Positions 10,677 through 24,295 of a stretch of 64,000 nt of DNA are shown here, piece after piece. The notes beneath the pieces are model-generated. The model was not told where the DNA came from. It did no database searches and was given only the letters and a program-made list of their open reading frames with translations. Origin of the DNA: Brassica napus (Eukaryota; Streptophyta; Magnoliopsida; Brassicales; Brassicaceae). The stretch's first letter is position 1. Each line of letters begins with the position of its first letter. A program made the translations under genes and the position numbers. The stretch is taken from the NCBI RefSeq assembly GCF_020379485.1, contig NC_063451.1, forward strand, positions 22,674,630 through 22,738,629. The letters run 5' to 3'.

Positions 10677-12120
10677 TCACTCACGGGGACGTTTACGGCT
10701 ACTCCCTTTGCCTCCAGCATCGGATGGATTTGGTTCTTTCTCTTCACCTCCAGTCATGTTGCTGCCCGTAGCCGATGCTTCACCACCTTCCACCGGAACA
10801 AATTCAGCTGCATTGGTTTTGAAAGTCTGTGAAACAGTTGGAACTTATGTTAGTCTGTCATCTGTTAGATAAACATCATGTAAACAATAGTATATAATAA
10901 TACCTCGGGGCCGATGGTGTTAATGATTGCGGAAACTGTGAAAGTACGGTGGCTTGGGCTAAAATTGAATGGTGTCACACGTATCTGGAAGACAAAATCT
11001 TGTCCACCAAGGTTTTAAGGCATTGTGGGAGTTCCATGCTGCCACCACCATTTATCTGCAGTTGTTGCAAAGTTGAAGATTATATATAGCTTTTGTGACA
11101 ATTAGTTGCAATGAGCAGATGGTGCGAGAAGGAAACAACAAACCTCATCGAGATTTAGGCCAGCTGCGTCTTGCTTAGTTAGTTTAAGCATTTCCCTGTC
11201 GAACACCACAAAAGTGGCATTATCATTTCCATCATCAACTAAAAGTTCAACGCGATACCTGAAATAAGGGTGACCTTAGAGAGAGCAGTAGAAAGAGTTG
11301 ACAATCTTATACATCTAGTAATAGTTAAAATCATACTTGATGGCGCCAGTTGCGTTGGGATTAACACAACGGATGCAACGGAGAGAAGTCCCATCTTTGT
11401 CTAGCTTCCTGCTGCAGCCAGTGCAAGAGACGAAATACCACCCATTTTGTTGCAGGACATCAACAACCCAAGCCTTGCAAATAAATTCAGCTTCAAGTGT
11501 CTTAACAAAGGCAGGAGATTAACCATTCAGTAATTCTTGTCTATTACACAATCACATTTTAAACATACTTAGTGCCTGGAATACTACCTGCTCGTTAGAA
11601 TTGGAAATGAACTTGTTTAGCTTTCCTAATCAGACGACTTCCTTTTTTTTATCCCTTCTTTGGTATCGATACAAGGAAAAGCTTGTCGGACTGGTCCTTC
11701 TAAGCTGGAAACAGATGGCACGGTACTTTAATCAACCACAAGACCGGATATTAATTCAACCAAAACACCTAATGAGTTTAAACCTGGCTGGCTTGAAGGG
11801 CGGGGTCAAAATAAAATTTGGTCGATGGAGTTGAGTTGAGGTATAGGTTACCTGAGGAATGAAAAGTGCTTCAGAGGTCATATGGTTAACCATCATTAAA
11901 TTTTGTATGACTATATCAATCGGCAAACCAAAGCGAATATGATGACCAAGTTAACAGTTTACGTACCTCCAAATATTTTGGGATTCACAGTAGTGACCAC
12001 CATCACTGTCTGTGTCCTATCACCTGAGCTGATGAGTCCTCTAAACATTGATGCAACATCATCCCACAAAGATAGGTAAACGACGACCCTCCTAAGTTGC
12101 GAATCAAAATAGGTTATTAC
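10677..12120 (-). pseudogene. RPA70-like OB-fold protein pseudogene (locus A), N-terminus missing
   Basis: Minus-strand exon pieces read in family order. At about 12110-11968 is an OB-fold piece ending VVTTVNPKIFGG. At about 11840-11750 is a piece with STPSTKFYFDPALQ. At about 11520-11337 is a zinc ribbon with CTGC and CIRC pairs. At 11258-11144 is RVELLVDDGNDNATFVVFD. At 11055-10904 is VTPFNFSPSHRTFTVSA, and at 10826-10677 a basic C-terminal tail ending KRPRE. Borders are GT/AG. The 11055-10904 exon needs one extra base in an A-run to join its two halves, and stops occur in or beside the pieces near 11517 and 11750. The first, DUF223-type OB fold was not found. This is a decayed relative of the two complete RPA-like genes at 22-29 kb. 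Confidence 0.7.
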
Positions 12121-12299
12121 GCTAAAGATTACCACCCCAAGAAATTTAAACAAAATAACGGTTCTGGCTACTTACGGTTCAATGAGGAAACGAACAACAG
12201 CTCGGGTCGTAACGGTAACAATGAAGTTAATCATCCTCTCAAGACGCTGATATATAGATCAAAAGCGAAGGAAACGGAAGCGTCGACATCGTAACTGGG

Positions 12300-12689
12300 G
12301 TTAATGTGAGTAACAATTACTCACGAATTAAAAGCGAGACATCGATCCTCAAGGGAGATGAAGAGATACGGACATGTGAAGTGTAGAGATGAGAAGAGGA
12401 ACAACTGTTTGCAGATCATTACGGAGAGGGGATAACGGCGGATTGATTATGTGAGGAAGGTAACAACGGCCAAACCCTAATTTCAGATTAATCACAAAAC
12501 GCAACGTTTGTGTTAAACAAAGCGCTAAAGGCTGAAATTAGACCAGACGACAATCACAATCGAAGCCCAATCAACAAACCATCCGAACAAAAATAAACCG
12601 GAAAACCAATCACTAAATGGGACCCACATACTTAATGATTTGCATACGTGGATGCCTCGAGAAAACAGGAAAGAGCTCCATTATATATA
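12300..12689. other. No gene seen; left flank of the Helitron
   Basis: No open frame or RNA gene. The stretch would be the 5' flank of RPA-like locus A. It ends in tatata immediately before the Helitron terminus at 12690. Confidence 0.4.
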
Positions 12690-13159
12690 CTAGGTTCTCT
12701 CTCCGAGCGATGCGCAGAAAAGTGTGTCGATAGTCGAATTTTGATTATAAATTTCAATATTTTTGTTTGAAATGGAAGCATGTTCCAAAATGTCTAAAAA
12801 ATTGGTGAATATTGAGTTTACGCAATTGTTTAAAAGCAAAAAAAATCGTAAATAAAATAAATAATGTAAGAAACAGATTAAATCTTTCTCTGATCAGAAG
12901 TTGTGTTGAGGGTCATAAGAAAGAAATGACCTGAAATTGGATAAAAATAAGTTAGTTAGCATAAATTTAGGTAAATACATCAGTATTGCTATTTATATAA
13001 AAAGGTTTGTACCTGGCTTAGCTGGGGAAAAACCTATGTGTAAGTCTCTTCTTTATTGGATTGTATCAGCGCTTGGTTGATATGTCGGGCATTGTTAATC
13101 TGTGAATATAATATTTTATCAGAAGACCTCTGAAAATGATGGGAGTGAAAACTACTAAG

Positions 13160-16100
13160 TTATTTAAAATTACTTTTGTCGGGAGGAAGGCCTTTGAATA
13201 TTTCTTTGTAGACTATGTTCTTCACTTTCAGCTGGTGGGAATCTTCGGTTTTGATGATCGTTAATCCTGCTTTGCTTGTGACACGTGAGAGAGCCACATA
13301 AAGTTGACCATGAGAGAAGACAAGTTTAGGCAGATATAAGATGACCTCTTTTAAACTCTGGCCTTGGCTTTTGTTGATTGTCATTGCGTAGCACAATCTG
13401 ATAGGAAATTGCCGCCGACGTAATGTGAACGGTAACTTTGTTTCATCATACAAAAGTACAATTCTTGGGATCAAGACCTCTTTTCCAATGTGGGAGCCAG
13501 TGATAATCTCGGCCTTGAGCACGCGATCGCCAACGTGGGTTAGGATCATTCGTGTACCATTGCATAATCCCTTTTTCTGATTTATGTTTCTGAGAAGCAT
13601 AACTGGGGCACCAACTTTCAGAGTTAGTTTGTGCGAAGGCAAACCCGAGAATTCCAATGAGTTGAGATACTCAACGGCGTATAATGTATCATTTTGATCT
13701 GATGTAGTATCTGATAACTCAAAGCTGTCTGAGCTGAAGTAATCTCTTGATACCCCATCGGTCCGTGAGATGGTGTAAGCATTGATTTCATCGACGGTTC
13801 CATTACGGGGTGTGAGGATAGCTTTATCAGTGTAGGAAGTCTTGGAATTCATCGGTCTGTTGATTTGTCCATATGCGGCATCAACAACTCTTTCTAATGG
13901 GTCAACAAAACTCTAACAAATCAAAGATTCATCGATATTTATGAATTACTCATGGTACCCATCATCCTCATATTCTTGTCCTGATTCTAGACGACCTTCC
14001 CCGACCTTGAGAAGCCACTCAGAAAACTCTTTCTCATCCTGATTGACTCGCATATTTGTTTTCAAAGAGAACTTGTGGCAGCTATTCCATAGATATGAAT
14101 GGCTTATCGAAGCTAATACAGTATCAGCTCTACTACCTTGTGGAATGACTGGTAGGATCTGTCTGAAATCCCCACCTAACATAACTGTTTTGCCGCCAAA
14201 AGGCTGATTCTTTGCGGGTGGATTTTTCATAGACATTATGTTCTTCAACGTCTTGTCTAATGCTTCGAAAGCATGTTTGTCTGTCATAGGTGCCTCATCC
14301 CAAATTATGAGGTCCGTTTCCTCAATTAGTTCAGCCAGCATTGTACCTGGTTTGATGTTGCAGAACTTATCTTCGTCGAGCTTCAACAGAATATTGAAGC
14401 GGGAATGAGATGTTCTCCCGTTTGGTAGTAGCAAGGCGGCTATTCCTGAAGAAGCAACTGGTAGAACAATTTGTTTTCTTGAGCGAAGCCCGGATATAAT
14501 AGTCTGGTATAGGTATGTTTTTCCTGTGCCCCCTGCGCCATATACAAAGAAAAGTTTTCCCTTTTTTTTTATCAACAGAGTCTAAGACTGATTCATAGAT
14601 CGCACGCTGCTCAGCATTAAGTAAGTTGTACTACTTGTCATGTCTTAGTGTTTCCTCGGCAACATTGTAATCTATTTCTTGGTTCCACAAACTGTTCCCC
14701 AATTCCTTTAGCAAAACAAGGTTGATCTTCGGCATATCTTTAATATCATTTAAGGAGCGGTCATGCATGCGCATCAACTTTTCTACTTCTATCAATGTGT
14801 ATTGCTCCAGGGTCTTATCGTCCAGTTCCAGATTTGCGTGACCTAAGATCCTTTGTCTCTTGTGAAGTATGTCCTCGCTCAGTGATTTCCATGAGTGTTC
14901 CCATAGTCCTTTAGGGCTTGCAACGAAGCAATTGTTTAGGAATGTGACGAACATATCACGGAGCTGGTATGGGCTGGCCATTCGAGCACCCTCTGACATA
15001 CTCTCGAGCCATTCAACATCATTGTCCAAATAGCCTTGTGCGTGGCAAACTGATTTGAAGTCAGGGTATTTCACGTCGTTGTATGTTTTTAGCTCGTCGT
15101 AACTTCTAGGACCCTTAATCTTATTAATGAGGACCCTCAGATAGTATCGATCACCTGCTGAAGGATGGACAGTTACGACTCGGCCAATGGTTTTTCCTTT
15201 CTTACGTTTAGTCCACACCTTAGCACTGTTGTTCCATACAAAATATTCAGGAATCTGCACATATGTTAGTGTCCGCGCAAACTCTGACCTTCTGCATAAA
15301 ACTATCCATTCAGTGAACATTGTCTTCTCGATACCTGGTTTGTGGATTACACGGCCGAGGTTATCTGTTGATTTAACCGTAATATTATGTTCGTCTTCCA
15401 AGTGAATGATAAGCTTTTCAACTGATGGCTTTCTTTTGTGTATGTGGAATGCGAAAGTCCGCCACATAGACTCACAAGCTGACAAATATCGGGCTTCAAT
15501 GTAGTCTTGGATCTCATTGCGTTGCCTGACGACTTTCTCCTTTGATCCTCCGGATCCCGTGGCGTCAGATGTAGTTGTTGTATTTCCCTTCTCAATAACA
15601 GCTGTTGCTCGGTCAACGCCCTTGGTTATATACTTGAATAAGTATTTCACCGCGCTTGTACGATTACACCATTCAACATTAATATGAGCTTCGTACTTCT
15701 TCAGAAGCTTAATGTTATGAGGTACGACAAAGGTGTTGTCTAGTACAGCCCTAGCCTTTAATGTACACGCATCGTCGTTTCGGCGTCGACGATATAACAC
15801 ATACCCGGATTTGTCAATTGAAGTGTTGTCGTTATACGGCCGAGGATACTTTTTCGTGCACATGTTATTTTCCATACACGGTGACTTCGGATTAAAGAGC
15901 CCACATGGACCCTGGATCATGTGTTTCATGACTAAGTCGTAAGCAGGTGGGTCTTCCTCTTTGTTTGAGAGCTCGGCTAAAATTATTTCATCCACTTCTT
16001 CTGCACTCGGTGTTCTGGTAGAGTTTCCTAACCACAATAATATATGTGGATGAGGGAGACCTCTTTTTTGAAATTCTATTCGGTGGAGAGCTGCCTTGTA

Positions 16101-17435
16101 TGGCTTGAAGAAAGTTCCTGCTTTGAAATCCTTGAGTAGTTGATCTAGCTTCATTTTAAAAACCCGACATTCAATGTCTGGTCTATCATTAGGAGAATCT
16201 CCACCATATTTCCCAATATGCTCTTTAATCTCGCTCCAGTTAGGATTGGCAGTCATTGTGATAAATAAATCTGGATTGCCAAATTCCCTGCAAATAGCCA
16301 TTGCGTCGTGGTATTTTTCCACTAAGTACCGGGGGCCGCCGGTGAAACTTGGCGGCAGTATAAACCTCTGGCCAATAACATTAGCATCAGTTTCACCTTT
16401 GCTTACAGCATCAAGGACATTACTGTAGAGCTCGGCTCTCAAAATATCTTGGTTATTTCTCGCCCACCTCAGTCGATCCTCTTCAATTGTTGTATAGACG
16501 TCCACAATAAATTGATGGAGGAGACGACCTCCTTTAATCAACGTCATCCCTTGGTTAGGACGTGTTTGAATCTGAGAAGCTTAGTATTGCCGTATGGTTA
16601 TGAATTGCCTTGTTCTTGAAGTGCATGTCTCAAGATGTAGGGGGATCTCTGGGTGAAACCCATATTCACCATACGAAAACAAAAGAGGATACTGTAGGCT
16701 TATGTATAGAGGGTGATCATCATGTATCTGCTGCAAAGTGTCAGATTGAAACTGGACCACTATATCTCGTTCTCCAATTGTTGATGTTATATCCCCCACG
16801 ATAAGACCTGCCACCTCGCTTGTACTTGGAAGATCATATTCTTTCCCCTTCCCTTTATCTGGGACTAACCTAATAGCAAACTCTGACCCGACGCTTTCGT
16901 AGTGGTCTCGTGCACGTCGAAAAATCTTAGCTAAACAATTATTCTCGTCAATCATCTCGATGAGGAGCGCTAATGTTGACTCATCGAGATTACCTTCTAC
17001 TGAGGTTTGTCCCATCGCATTTAGGCGGTTTCTGAGTTCGTTGCCCGTATCAAATATATAAAGCTGGAGATATTCTGGGAGACAGCCCTGTCGCGGTATG
17101 AGCGAGCCAATTCTGTGGTGGGTTTGACCTTGGATCCGTATAGTATAAGGACCCGGTGCGTGGACGACACTATAATCCATTTTCATTCCAACGGATGTAA
17201 AAGCAAGTACAAAATTATAGACTCAGATAGTATCTCGAAACCATCTAGTTTGAAGAAGTTTTTCTAACAGGGCTGGGTGCTGATTGATCGGTGGAAGCCT
17301 GATTTGGCCATGGTTACAGCAAAGGGTGAAAGTTGGTTCACCTATTTTGCGATCTGTACCAGTGCTTTCAGAAGTCCACATTAACGCACCACATTTTGAG
17401 CATGCTACGATTGGGTTTTTATCGAGTTGTGACAT
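13160..17435 (-). pseudogene. Helitron Rep/helicase (RepHel), multiply interrupted
   Basis: Four blocks follow the order of a plant Helitron RepHel protein. The first is an N-terminal Cys region, 17435-17223. Next is a Helitron-like N domain, 17186-16581. The Rep nuclease, 16547-14631, has GLPHPHILLW (HUH site, HPH codons 16052-16044) and YLFKYITKG with the tyrosine pair. The PIF1/RecD-type helicase, 14575-13160, has Walker A GAGGTGKT, Walker B IIWDEAPM, GGDFRQILPV and YVALSRV. Stops break the frame at 17225-17223, 16583-16581, near 14631 and twice between 13948 and 13900. A run of nine A at about 14562-14570 adds a frameshift. Most breaks are single changes, so decay is fairly recent. Rep nicks and rejoins DNA and the helicase unwinds it during rolling-circle transposition. 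This copy cannot make the whole enzyme. Confidence 0.9.
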
Positions 17436-17778
17436 TGAACCTTTTTCTGAAAAATATTTGTTACGAATTGTTAAATCATAGTTTATTTAACATCTTAAGA
17501 ATTTAAAAGAGGCCTAGGAATTATAAATTTACATTTTTTAAAAAACAAAAGTTTTTTGTTTTACTTTTTGGAAAATATTTTTTTTGAAAAAAAATATGTT
17601 TAAAAATGAATTATTTTCAAAATTTAATTTTAGTTGATTTTTAAGAAAACCATTATGTTGGAAAATACATTTTTGAAATTAAATATGTTATTTTAATTTT
17701 TTATCTTATGAATTTACTTTTTGTATAAATTGTATTTTTGTATTAAGCGAGTCACAATTGTCGGTAACAAATATCATT

Positions 17779-17820
<42 letters not shown>
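17779..17820. repeat. (TA)n microsatellite
   Basis: About twenty TA dinucleotides in a row in AT-rich sequence just upstream of the Helitron Rep block. Confidence 0.9.
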
Positions 17821-17824
<4 letters not shown>

Positions 17825-18354
17825 TTCTCGAAAACTATAGGGGCTTAAGCAGTATGCACCTTTCTTTTTTGGTTGAGTGCGACGCATTCCTTGTGGATGT
17901 GGTGGAGCATTTGTATCTATGCATAAACAACGTAAATTAGAATTAGAAATGTATTAAATCTGAGTAGATTTTATCAGCCATTATGCGTACGTCGTAGCGA
18001 TGCCGAAGTTCGTCTCGATAGCAAGATGGCCTTTCTCATATTACGTGCATTTTCCTGCTTGACTATTAAGATTAATAGTTGTCACTTTAAAAGAATATAG
18101 CATAATAGATACACACTGTAAGAGTCGCATTCATCACAGCCACCTATTAAATTAAATCTGGGAAGTTAGTTTGTTTGATAAATAAGTTTTGTTTAGGATA
18201 TAATACTATGATCCATATAAACTTACAGTCGTAATATTTTGGTTTGAATGTTGGTCGGTCTTGTACCAGATGAACTGAAAACGTACACAGTTTAATCACT
18301 GAGATGAGACAATTTTGATCTTAGTATTAAATATTTTTGATAGTAAATATATAC

Positions 18355-18414
18355 CTTTTGGTTTATTACGTGATCCACGTGGACGGCCTCGTTTCCTTTT
18401 TTGCGTGGGTCCTC
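18355..18414 (-). pseudogene. AT-hook exon, probable N-terminal exon of the Helitron gene
   Basis: A 60-bp minus-strand segment between an acceptor (TTACAG) and a donor (GTATAT) encodes GGPTQKRKRGRPRGSRNKPK. It has the AT-hook core KRGRPRG, which binds the minor groove of AT-rich DNA. Basic AT-hook exons commonly precede the Rep domain in plant Helitron gene models, and the strand and distance (0.9 kb upstream) fit. A further basic piece with RRTQPKKKG lies at about 17930-17850. Linkage to the Rep block is inferred. Confidence 0.5.
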
Positions 18415-18420
18415 CTGTAA

Positions 18421-19711
18421 TTTTTGTATGGTGAACATCAATTAACTATTTATGTTAACACTACATTGTTGTATTAAAATATAAGAACTGAGTGGGGGGT
18501 ATTTAGTTTATGTTTTTAATTTTTTTGTTTATATTAAATGATGTAATTGTAGTTATAATAAAAATTAAAATTAAAAGTTTAATAAAATAATATAAATGTG
18601 GGTCATAATGTTTTTCCAATTTCAAAATCTTAGCATCCCTTTAAATATAGTATTAATCCAATTTCATAATGAAAACACAACACACTGTTTAGTGTATAGT
18701 ATTAATCTAATTTGATATTTTTATGGTCATGTGATACACGTATTTATTTATACATATTAATATATGTATTTCTATATACAGTAAATCTAAATTAATGTTA
18801 ATGAGATATGGGATTTCAAATATGGTAACACTTAGTTTTAATTTAAAAACGTAAGTATAAAATATGGTACAGATATATATAAAGGTTAGTAGGTGCTTGA
18901 AGCAAGACTACACCATGTGAACTCGTCTGACCGACAAAAACGTGGCCACGTGGGGGTTTGACTGAACTTCGATTTGTTACCAAAGAAAAACGTTAAAGTA
19001 GAAGATTATTACCAAATATGTTATATAATGCTTGTGCAATTGCTTAAGATGGGAGGAAGAAGATTATTTGAAAAAGTAGGGACCGTAAAAAAATAATTGT
19101 ATAGTTATATTATCAGGATAGATCTCTCCCAGTCTTCGTATATTATCTGAGTCATTTTACAATGTAACTATGATCTAAATAAACTAATAACGATAATAAT
19201 GTGTAAAATAATTAGTTAGGAAATGATAATATTTTTGCCGAAATTAATACACTAAGTTTATCTATATAACTCGTAACCATATATTTTATTTAATAATGAT
19301 TATGATAAAGCGAAGGTTTTTTTCCTGCAAAACCAACACATACCTAAAAAATTTCCACAAAGTTTTTTTTGTGTGTTTCTATAAATCTTATAATTAAATA
19401 ATAATTCAGAAAATAATTGAGGTAATTGATTTTTTATAATTAAATAAAGATTGATAATAACATAAAAATGTTGAATACATGATATTAGATTAATGTTTAG
19501 TTTTGAAAGTATATGTTAACAATAGGAAAAGTTAAAAAAACATCATCTTTATTAAAAATGGTATTTTAGTTTAAATAGATAAACGCCACCAAGTAATCGG
19601 TAACATCAGGTTAGGAGGATGGAGTTAACATGAAGACAAAACTGATATGGCAATTTAGAATTCAATAAACGTTTTTTATTTTTTCAGAGAAGTTTGGCAT
19701 CATAGATTACT
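18421..19711. other. No gene seen
   Basis: Very AT-rich, with no usable open frame. It probably lies inside the Helitron between the helicase and RING-H2 genes. Confidence 0.4.
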
Positions 19712-20269
19712 TTATGTACATATTGGACAACATATGTTTCTGCGAAGCCACTGGTCAATGCATGCGAAATGGAAACTATGGCCGCAAGCAAGGGTGCAAA
19801 GATTGTTGTGTTGGTTGTAATTTCCGAAGCATACAATACATATATCGTTTTCCTCTTCCGTAGTTGGAGGCCTATTAGTATCCTCTAAATCAGTAATGAT
19901 CAGATCAACGTCTAGTCTTGATGTTGCATTTGGGTTGTAATCTTTGATAGTAAGAGTAACTTGAAGATCATTAGCGAAGGTATTGATGTTGGCTCTAGCT
20001 TCATTCATCACATATTGTTTGGTTTCTTCAATAAGGTATGTTGAATTGGGGTGGTGAATGTCGTGATATGTTAACTTATCTTCCATGATTTCAGATATGG
20101 TGTCACTAAAATTACCTTGGCTGTCGATCATTGATAGAAATTGAAAATTAATCACGGATTGTGTTGTATTGGGTCTGAGGATGTAGATCTGGAGGGTTCG
20201 CTTTGGGTTTCCACCTGTAGATCTTGTTTGATGTGAAATCCGATGAGATATAAGTGGTATATTACTCAC
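19712..20269 (-). CDS. RING-H2 finger protein, 185 aa, probable E3 ubiquitin ligase
   Basis: A single uninterrupted frame starts MSNIPLISHRI. The last 45 residues form a RING-H2 finger with the full zinc-ligand set: CIVC, then CGHSFHFAC, then CPIC at the C-terminus. Spacing is C-x2-C-x14-C-x-H-x2-H-x2-C-x10-C-x2-C. Such fingers recruit E2 enzymes and transfer ubiquitin. The N-terminal 135 residues show no known domain, signal peptide or membrane segment, so the protein is probably soluble. The last ligand is one residue from the stop, so the C-terminus may be clipped. It lies on the same strand as, and between, the Helitron helicase and an RPA-like gene, and may be cargo of that element. The target is unknown. 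Confidence 0.75.
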   Translation of the reverse strand: MSNIPLISHRISHQTRSTGGNPKRTLQIYILRPNTTQSVINFQFLSMIDSQGNFSDTISEIMEDKLTYHDIHHPNSTYLIEETKQYVMNEARANINTFANDLQVTLTIKDYNPNATSRLDVDLIITDLEDTNRPPTTEEENDICIVCFGNYNQHNNLCTLACGHSFHFACIDQWLRRNICCPICT

Positions 20270-22076
20270 TGTTGAGGTATTTGTGGGGGCTGAAGACTTT
20301 GTGTAAATGTGGTAAATAGGGTGAGTTTAAACAGATGCTTTTATTGTCTTTTTACGTTGGTTTAAATGATCATTTATTCATGGATGTTAATTTTTTAGAG
20401 TTATTTGTTTCTGTTGAATTGACTTTTATCCTAACGTGTTACAGTTTCGTTGAGGGTTTAACATCATCGAAAATTTCTAAGTATTAGTTACATACTGGGT
20501 TTAGGTGTAATGGGCTTAACAGTGATGGTGATGTTATTTTACTTTAAGGTTTAACATTATCAGAAATTTCTGAGCAAACTATAAATAATTAACCTATGTT
20601 TAAATTAACTAATAATATATATACATCAAAATATATGTAACATTAGTTGTGGTATCATTACCCACGTGAGGTGACTTTTCAAGGGAACTATAAGAAACTA
20701 TAAATTGTAATAAGGTACATATATTTCCCACTATGATAATTACGTACAGTGCTATATCTCAATATTAACTTACGGACAACATATATAATAGCATGACAAT
20801 TAGATTTTGTTTAGTTTAGTTCTTTTATTATAAAAACTCACATTTGAAAGCTTTAAAAATCTTAGTACCTTATGAACCAGCAACAATCAAAAATTGGAAA
20901 AGTGTGTGAAAATAAGATGTTGTCATGTAATTAACTGCTAAATTCAAGATATTAATACCTTTTATGAATTCTCTTAATGATGTTATATAGATTTTCTCAC
21001 AGATTAATGGAGCGAGCACAATATATTTTCCTATCACTCAATAGGTGACTATATTGTCTGCCAAATTATTCTAATAGTGTAAATAAAACCGAGAAATTCA
21101 AAAAATGATATATATATATAAATTATTGAATCAAATGCTAAGATAACAATATTCAAACAAATTTTAGGTGAATAAATTAACAAATTCCATATATATATAT
21201 TATTTTCTGATGAGAGTAACATTATCATTGTTAACTTAAATTAACAAATTTAAATCATTTATGATTCATATTCTTCACAGACGCGCGGATAATATATTTA
21301 AATTTGTTACATTATCATTGTTAACTTAAATTAACTAATTTTAAATTTTTTTTTATTATGGTAACACGATTAACTAATAATATATATAGAACCAAGTCCG
21401 AGATTTTAGAGTTTTGTAAAAAATATAATTATGTATAGAACATAAATTTTCTTATTTTAAAAGATTGGAATCTCATTTCGAATAAATTCACGAAAATAAA
21501 CAGTACTCCAATAACCTACTTAAAATATAAAACCCTCTTTTCAAAAAAAGTGTACATAATCTTATTTTTTACGTTTGTAATAGTTGAAAACTGATAATTG
21601 AAATTATATGTTTTAATTTTTCAAATTTAAAATAAAAATAGTTTCAATTTGTAAAATATAATGAAACAAATTCAAAATAATTCGAAAAATATTCATGAAG
21701 TAGCAATTTACAAAAGTTTGATCAAATTTTGTAAATCAGTGTATATATATATTTTTTATCCAAGTAACTTTTTAAATTCACAAACTCTACACAATTTTAT
21801 CTCTCAGTAACCCTCATCTTTATAGTAGACTTCTTATTCACTCTAATCATGCTTTCTTGCTCACTAACACGTAGACATCACCTGTGTCTTTTAATTTATT
21901 CTCTATATATTTAAATTGCTTAGCAAAGATTGAAAGACAGAAGTTGAGTTTTAGATTTTATATAGAAGTAGAGATCTAAAGAAAAACAATGATAAAATAG
22001 TTTAAAATGTAAATAAATCTAGGTATCAAATCATGTGAGAAAGAGAATAACAATCCGAATGATGCATGAGTTAGAA
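20270..22076. other. No gene seen; short duplicated segment
   Basis: AT-rich intergenic sequence. A segment of about 35 bp (acattatcattgttaactta then aattaac) occurs twice, near 21216 and 21306. No open frame or RNA gene was recognised. Confidence 0.4.
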
Positions 22077-24295
22077 TCACTCTTTGCTGCATGGTTTTGC
22101 ATGATCTCTTATTTGGCTTTTGAAATGCTTTATGTAATCAATTGATTTGTTGAAGTAGAAATTTGTTGCTGGTGATGAACGGAGTAGTAGTTTGCCTGGA
22201 AAATACTGGATATTATTGTTATGTTGATAAAAAAAAATTTAGTTATGTATTATTTTTGATGTGTTTAGTAAAATTATTTACCTCGCAAAAGTTTAGGAAT
22301 TATGCTTGTGATGATGACAACTTTAAATTTCCTATTCTTCTTGCTTTGTAGGATGCTAAAATCTGCTGCTTGCTTGTCGCACAATATGAGTTTAACAATT
22401 GTCGACCTGAGATAGAGATGTATGTATGAAGATAATTATTATTTCGTTTTTAATTATTTTGTTAGACTGACATGTTCAGCCGTAGACCAATTGTGGCATC
22501 AATATTGAGTTCTGGGTGGTCTGGTTTTATTTTTTGTATTATGACTATCTGCCCGACGACATCTGCACATTGATTTTATAATAAACATCCATGTTTGTTT
22601 AATTAATACTGGAATGACTTACTTACATGGTAAGTATGTGGGTATAGTGGCTAAGCGCAATAGATTTCTGTAATTCTGAGGAGATAAATTGTGAACTGGA
22701 AATATCGGACCGATGTTTGTAACGTTCAATATTATTGTCTTTTGGTCGATCTGAATGTAATACGGCAGTTGGGTGAGTTTCTGAAGTCGTGAATTATGTA
22801 TGACAGAAAATCTTGAAAACTCATATATATCTCCTTCAGTTAAGTTTTTTGAATCATTCGGCTGAATGTTTCCGGTGAGACGGCCTTCTAATAGTTGTCC
22901 CTGAATGTGAACAAATTTTGTTGTGCCGAACCAATTAAGTAAATAGTGAGTAGTTTAAATCAAATATGGTGGATTGGAAAATACATATATATATGCATAT
23001 GTTAAAGTCAATAAAAGGCTTACGTGGTGGTCGTAGCACAGGAAGCCGATGCAAATTTGAGTATTATTTGTTTGGTGTTTTCTGATGTCCCAAACATTTC
23101 TTATACATACTGTGATAGGACGCACTGAAATCCCTTCCTGAAGTTGGTGGATTCTTTGAAGAATGTGTTGCATGTAAGATGTCACTGTAAAACATTTGAT
23201 TTTAATTAAGGGCATGCGTTCTTTAAAACTTTACAAACAAAACTATAAATTGTAATAAGATACATGTATTTCCAACTATAATAATTACACACATGGATAT
23301 ATTTAGAAAATTAAATTTTTTGTCATGCGGAATATATAATAGCCAGACAGTTAAAATATATATTTCCTCATAGATTAATGCTACCAAAACAAAACGTATA
23401 ATTAGTATTACTGAAATGTTCTTTTATTTTTCATATATATGTAGTTGTTTATGATATTTTATAATTACAGAAAATATATAAATAATATTTTACAGATATG
23501 ATCTCGAGATCAGAGGGAAACTGATTCTTTTTTTAATAAAAATTTAAATTAGTATATTGATTTTATTTGTTTTAAAAAAATTTAGTGTGTATAACGTAAG
23601 TATAAAAAATATTTAATTTTCTTCTTTGATTTTAATTATCATTCTATTTTAACGTAAGTATAAAATTTATTATAATTAATGATGCTATAATCCTACGCTA
23701 TTCTAAATTGTGGTTCACCAAATTGTATAAAAAAAACCATTTATAATTTTTATGTTTGAATAATATCTCAAAATAAAATTACAATAAACGAAAGAAAGGA
23801 TGTCAAATCGAATAGATAATTTTCTAAAGATTTTTAAGGATTGTAGCATAAACTCAAGTTGCTAATATGCTGAATCAACAATATAACTAAACACACAAAC
23901 TGCATTATAAGAGATAAAAGTATAACAAAATTTATTTATTAGATTAAGTAATTGGACGCAATTCTGTATCTAGGCTTGGACTGGTGGTCGTAGTATTTTT
24001 ATTAGACAGTAAAATTCACATAATAACAAATAGTTAAAGTAGTTATTGTTGTCCTATGTTGTGGAAGTTTTAGTCGTTTACTCGATATAATTTTCTATAG
24101 AAAAATAGTTCACCAATTTGATTGGGATCAATTGGTTTTTTTTCTTTTAACTACAGTTTGGATCGATTGTTTATATTCAAAATTGTACAAATACGTGAAA
24201 CATGCTGTGCCAACTTATAACCATGAACTGCCGTAAACGAAGTTAATATATGTACCTGCTGATTGAACGGGTTGCTCGGGCGGTGGCGTAACCAT
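22077..24295 (-). CDS. RPA70-like OB-fold protein (locus B), six exons, 269 aa
   Basis: Minus-strand exons 24295-24256, 23184-23024, 22900-22627, 22562-22472, 22406-22282 and 22195-22077 have GT/AG borders and sum to 810 bases with no internal stop. Residues about 14-160 form a DUF223-type OB fold (RPITVCIRNVWDIRKH, LTEGDIYEFSRFSVI). Residues 160-250 form a second OB fold (VVGQIVIIQ, STIVKLILCDKQ, KVVIITSIIPKLLRG, SSPATNFYFN). The zinc-ribbon third fold of RPA70 is absent. The family binds single-stranded DNA. The 274-bp and 125-bp exons equal those of the 591-aa gene at 26.7-29.3 kb, supporting the model and a common origin. The gene lies upstream of the Helitron helicase on the same strand and may be its RPA-like gene. 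The start is the only in-frame ATG in exon 1. Confidence 0.75.
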
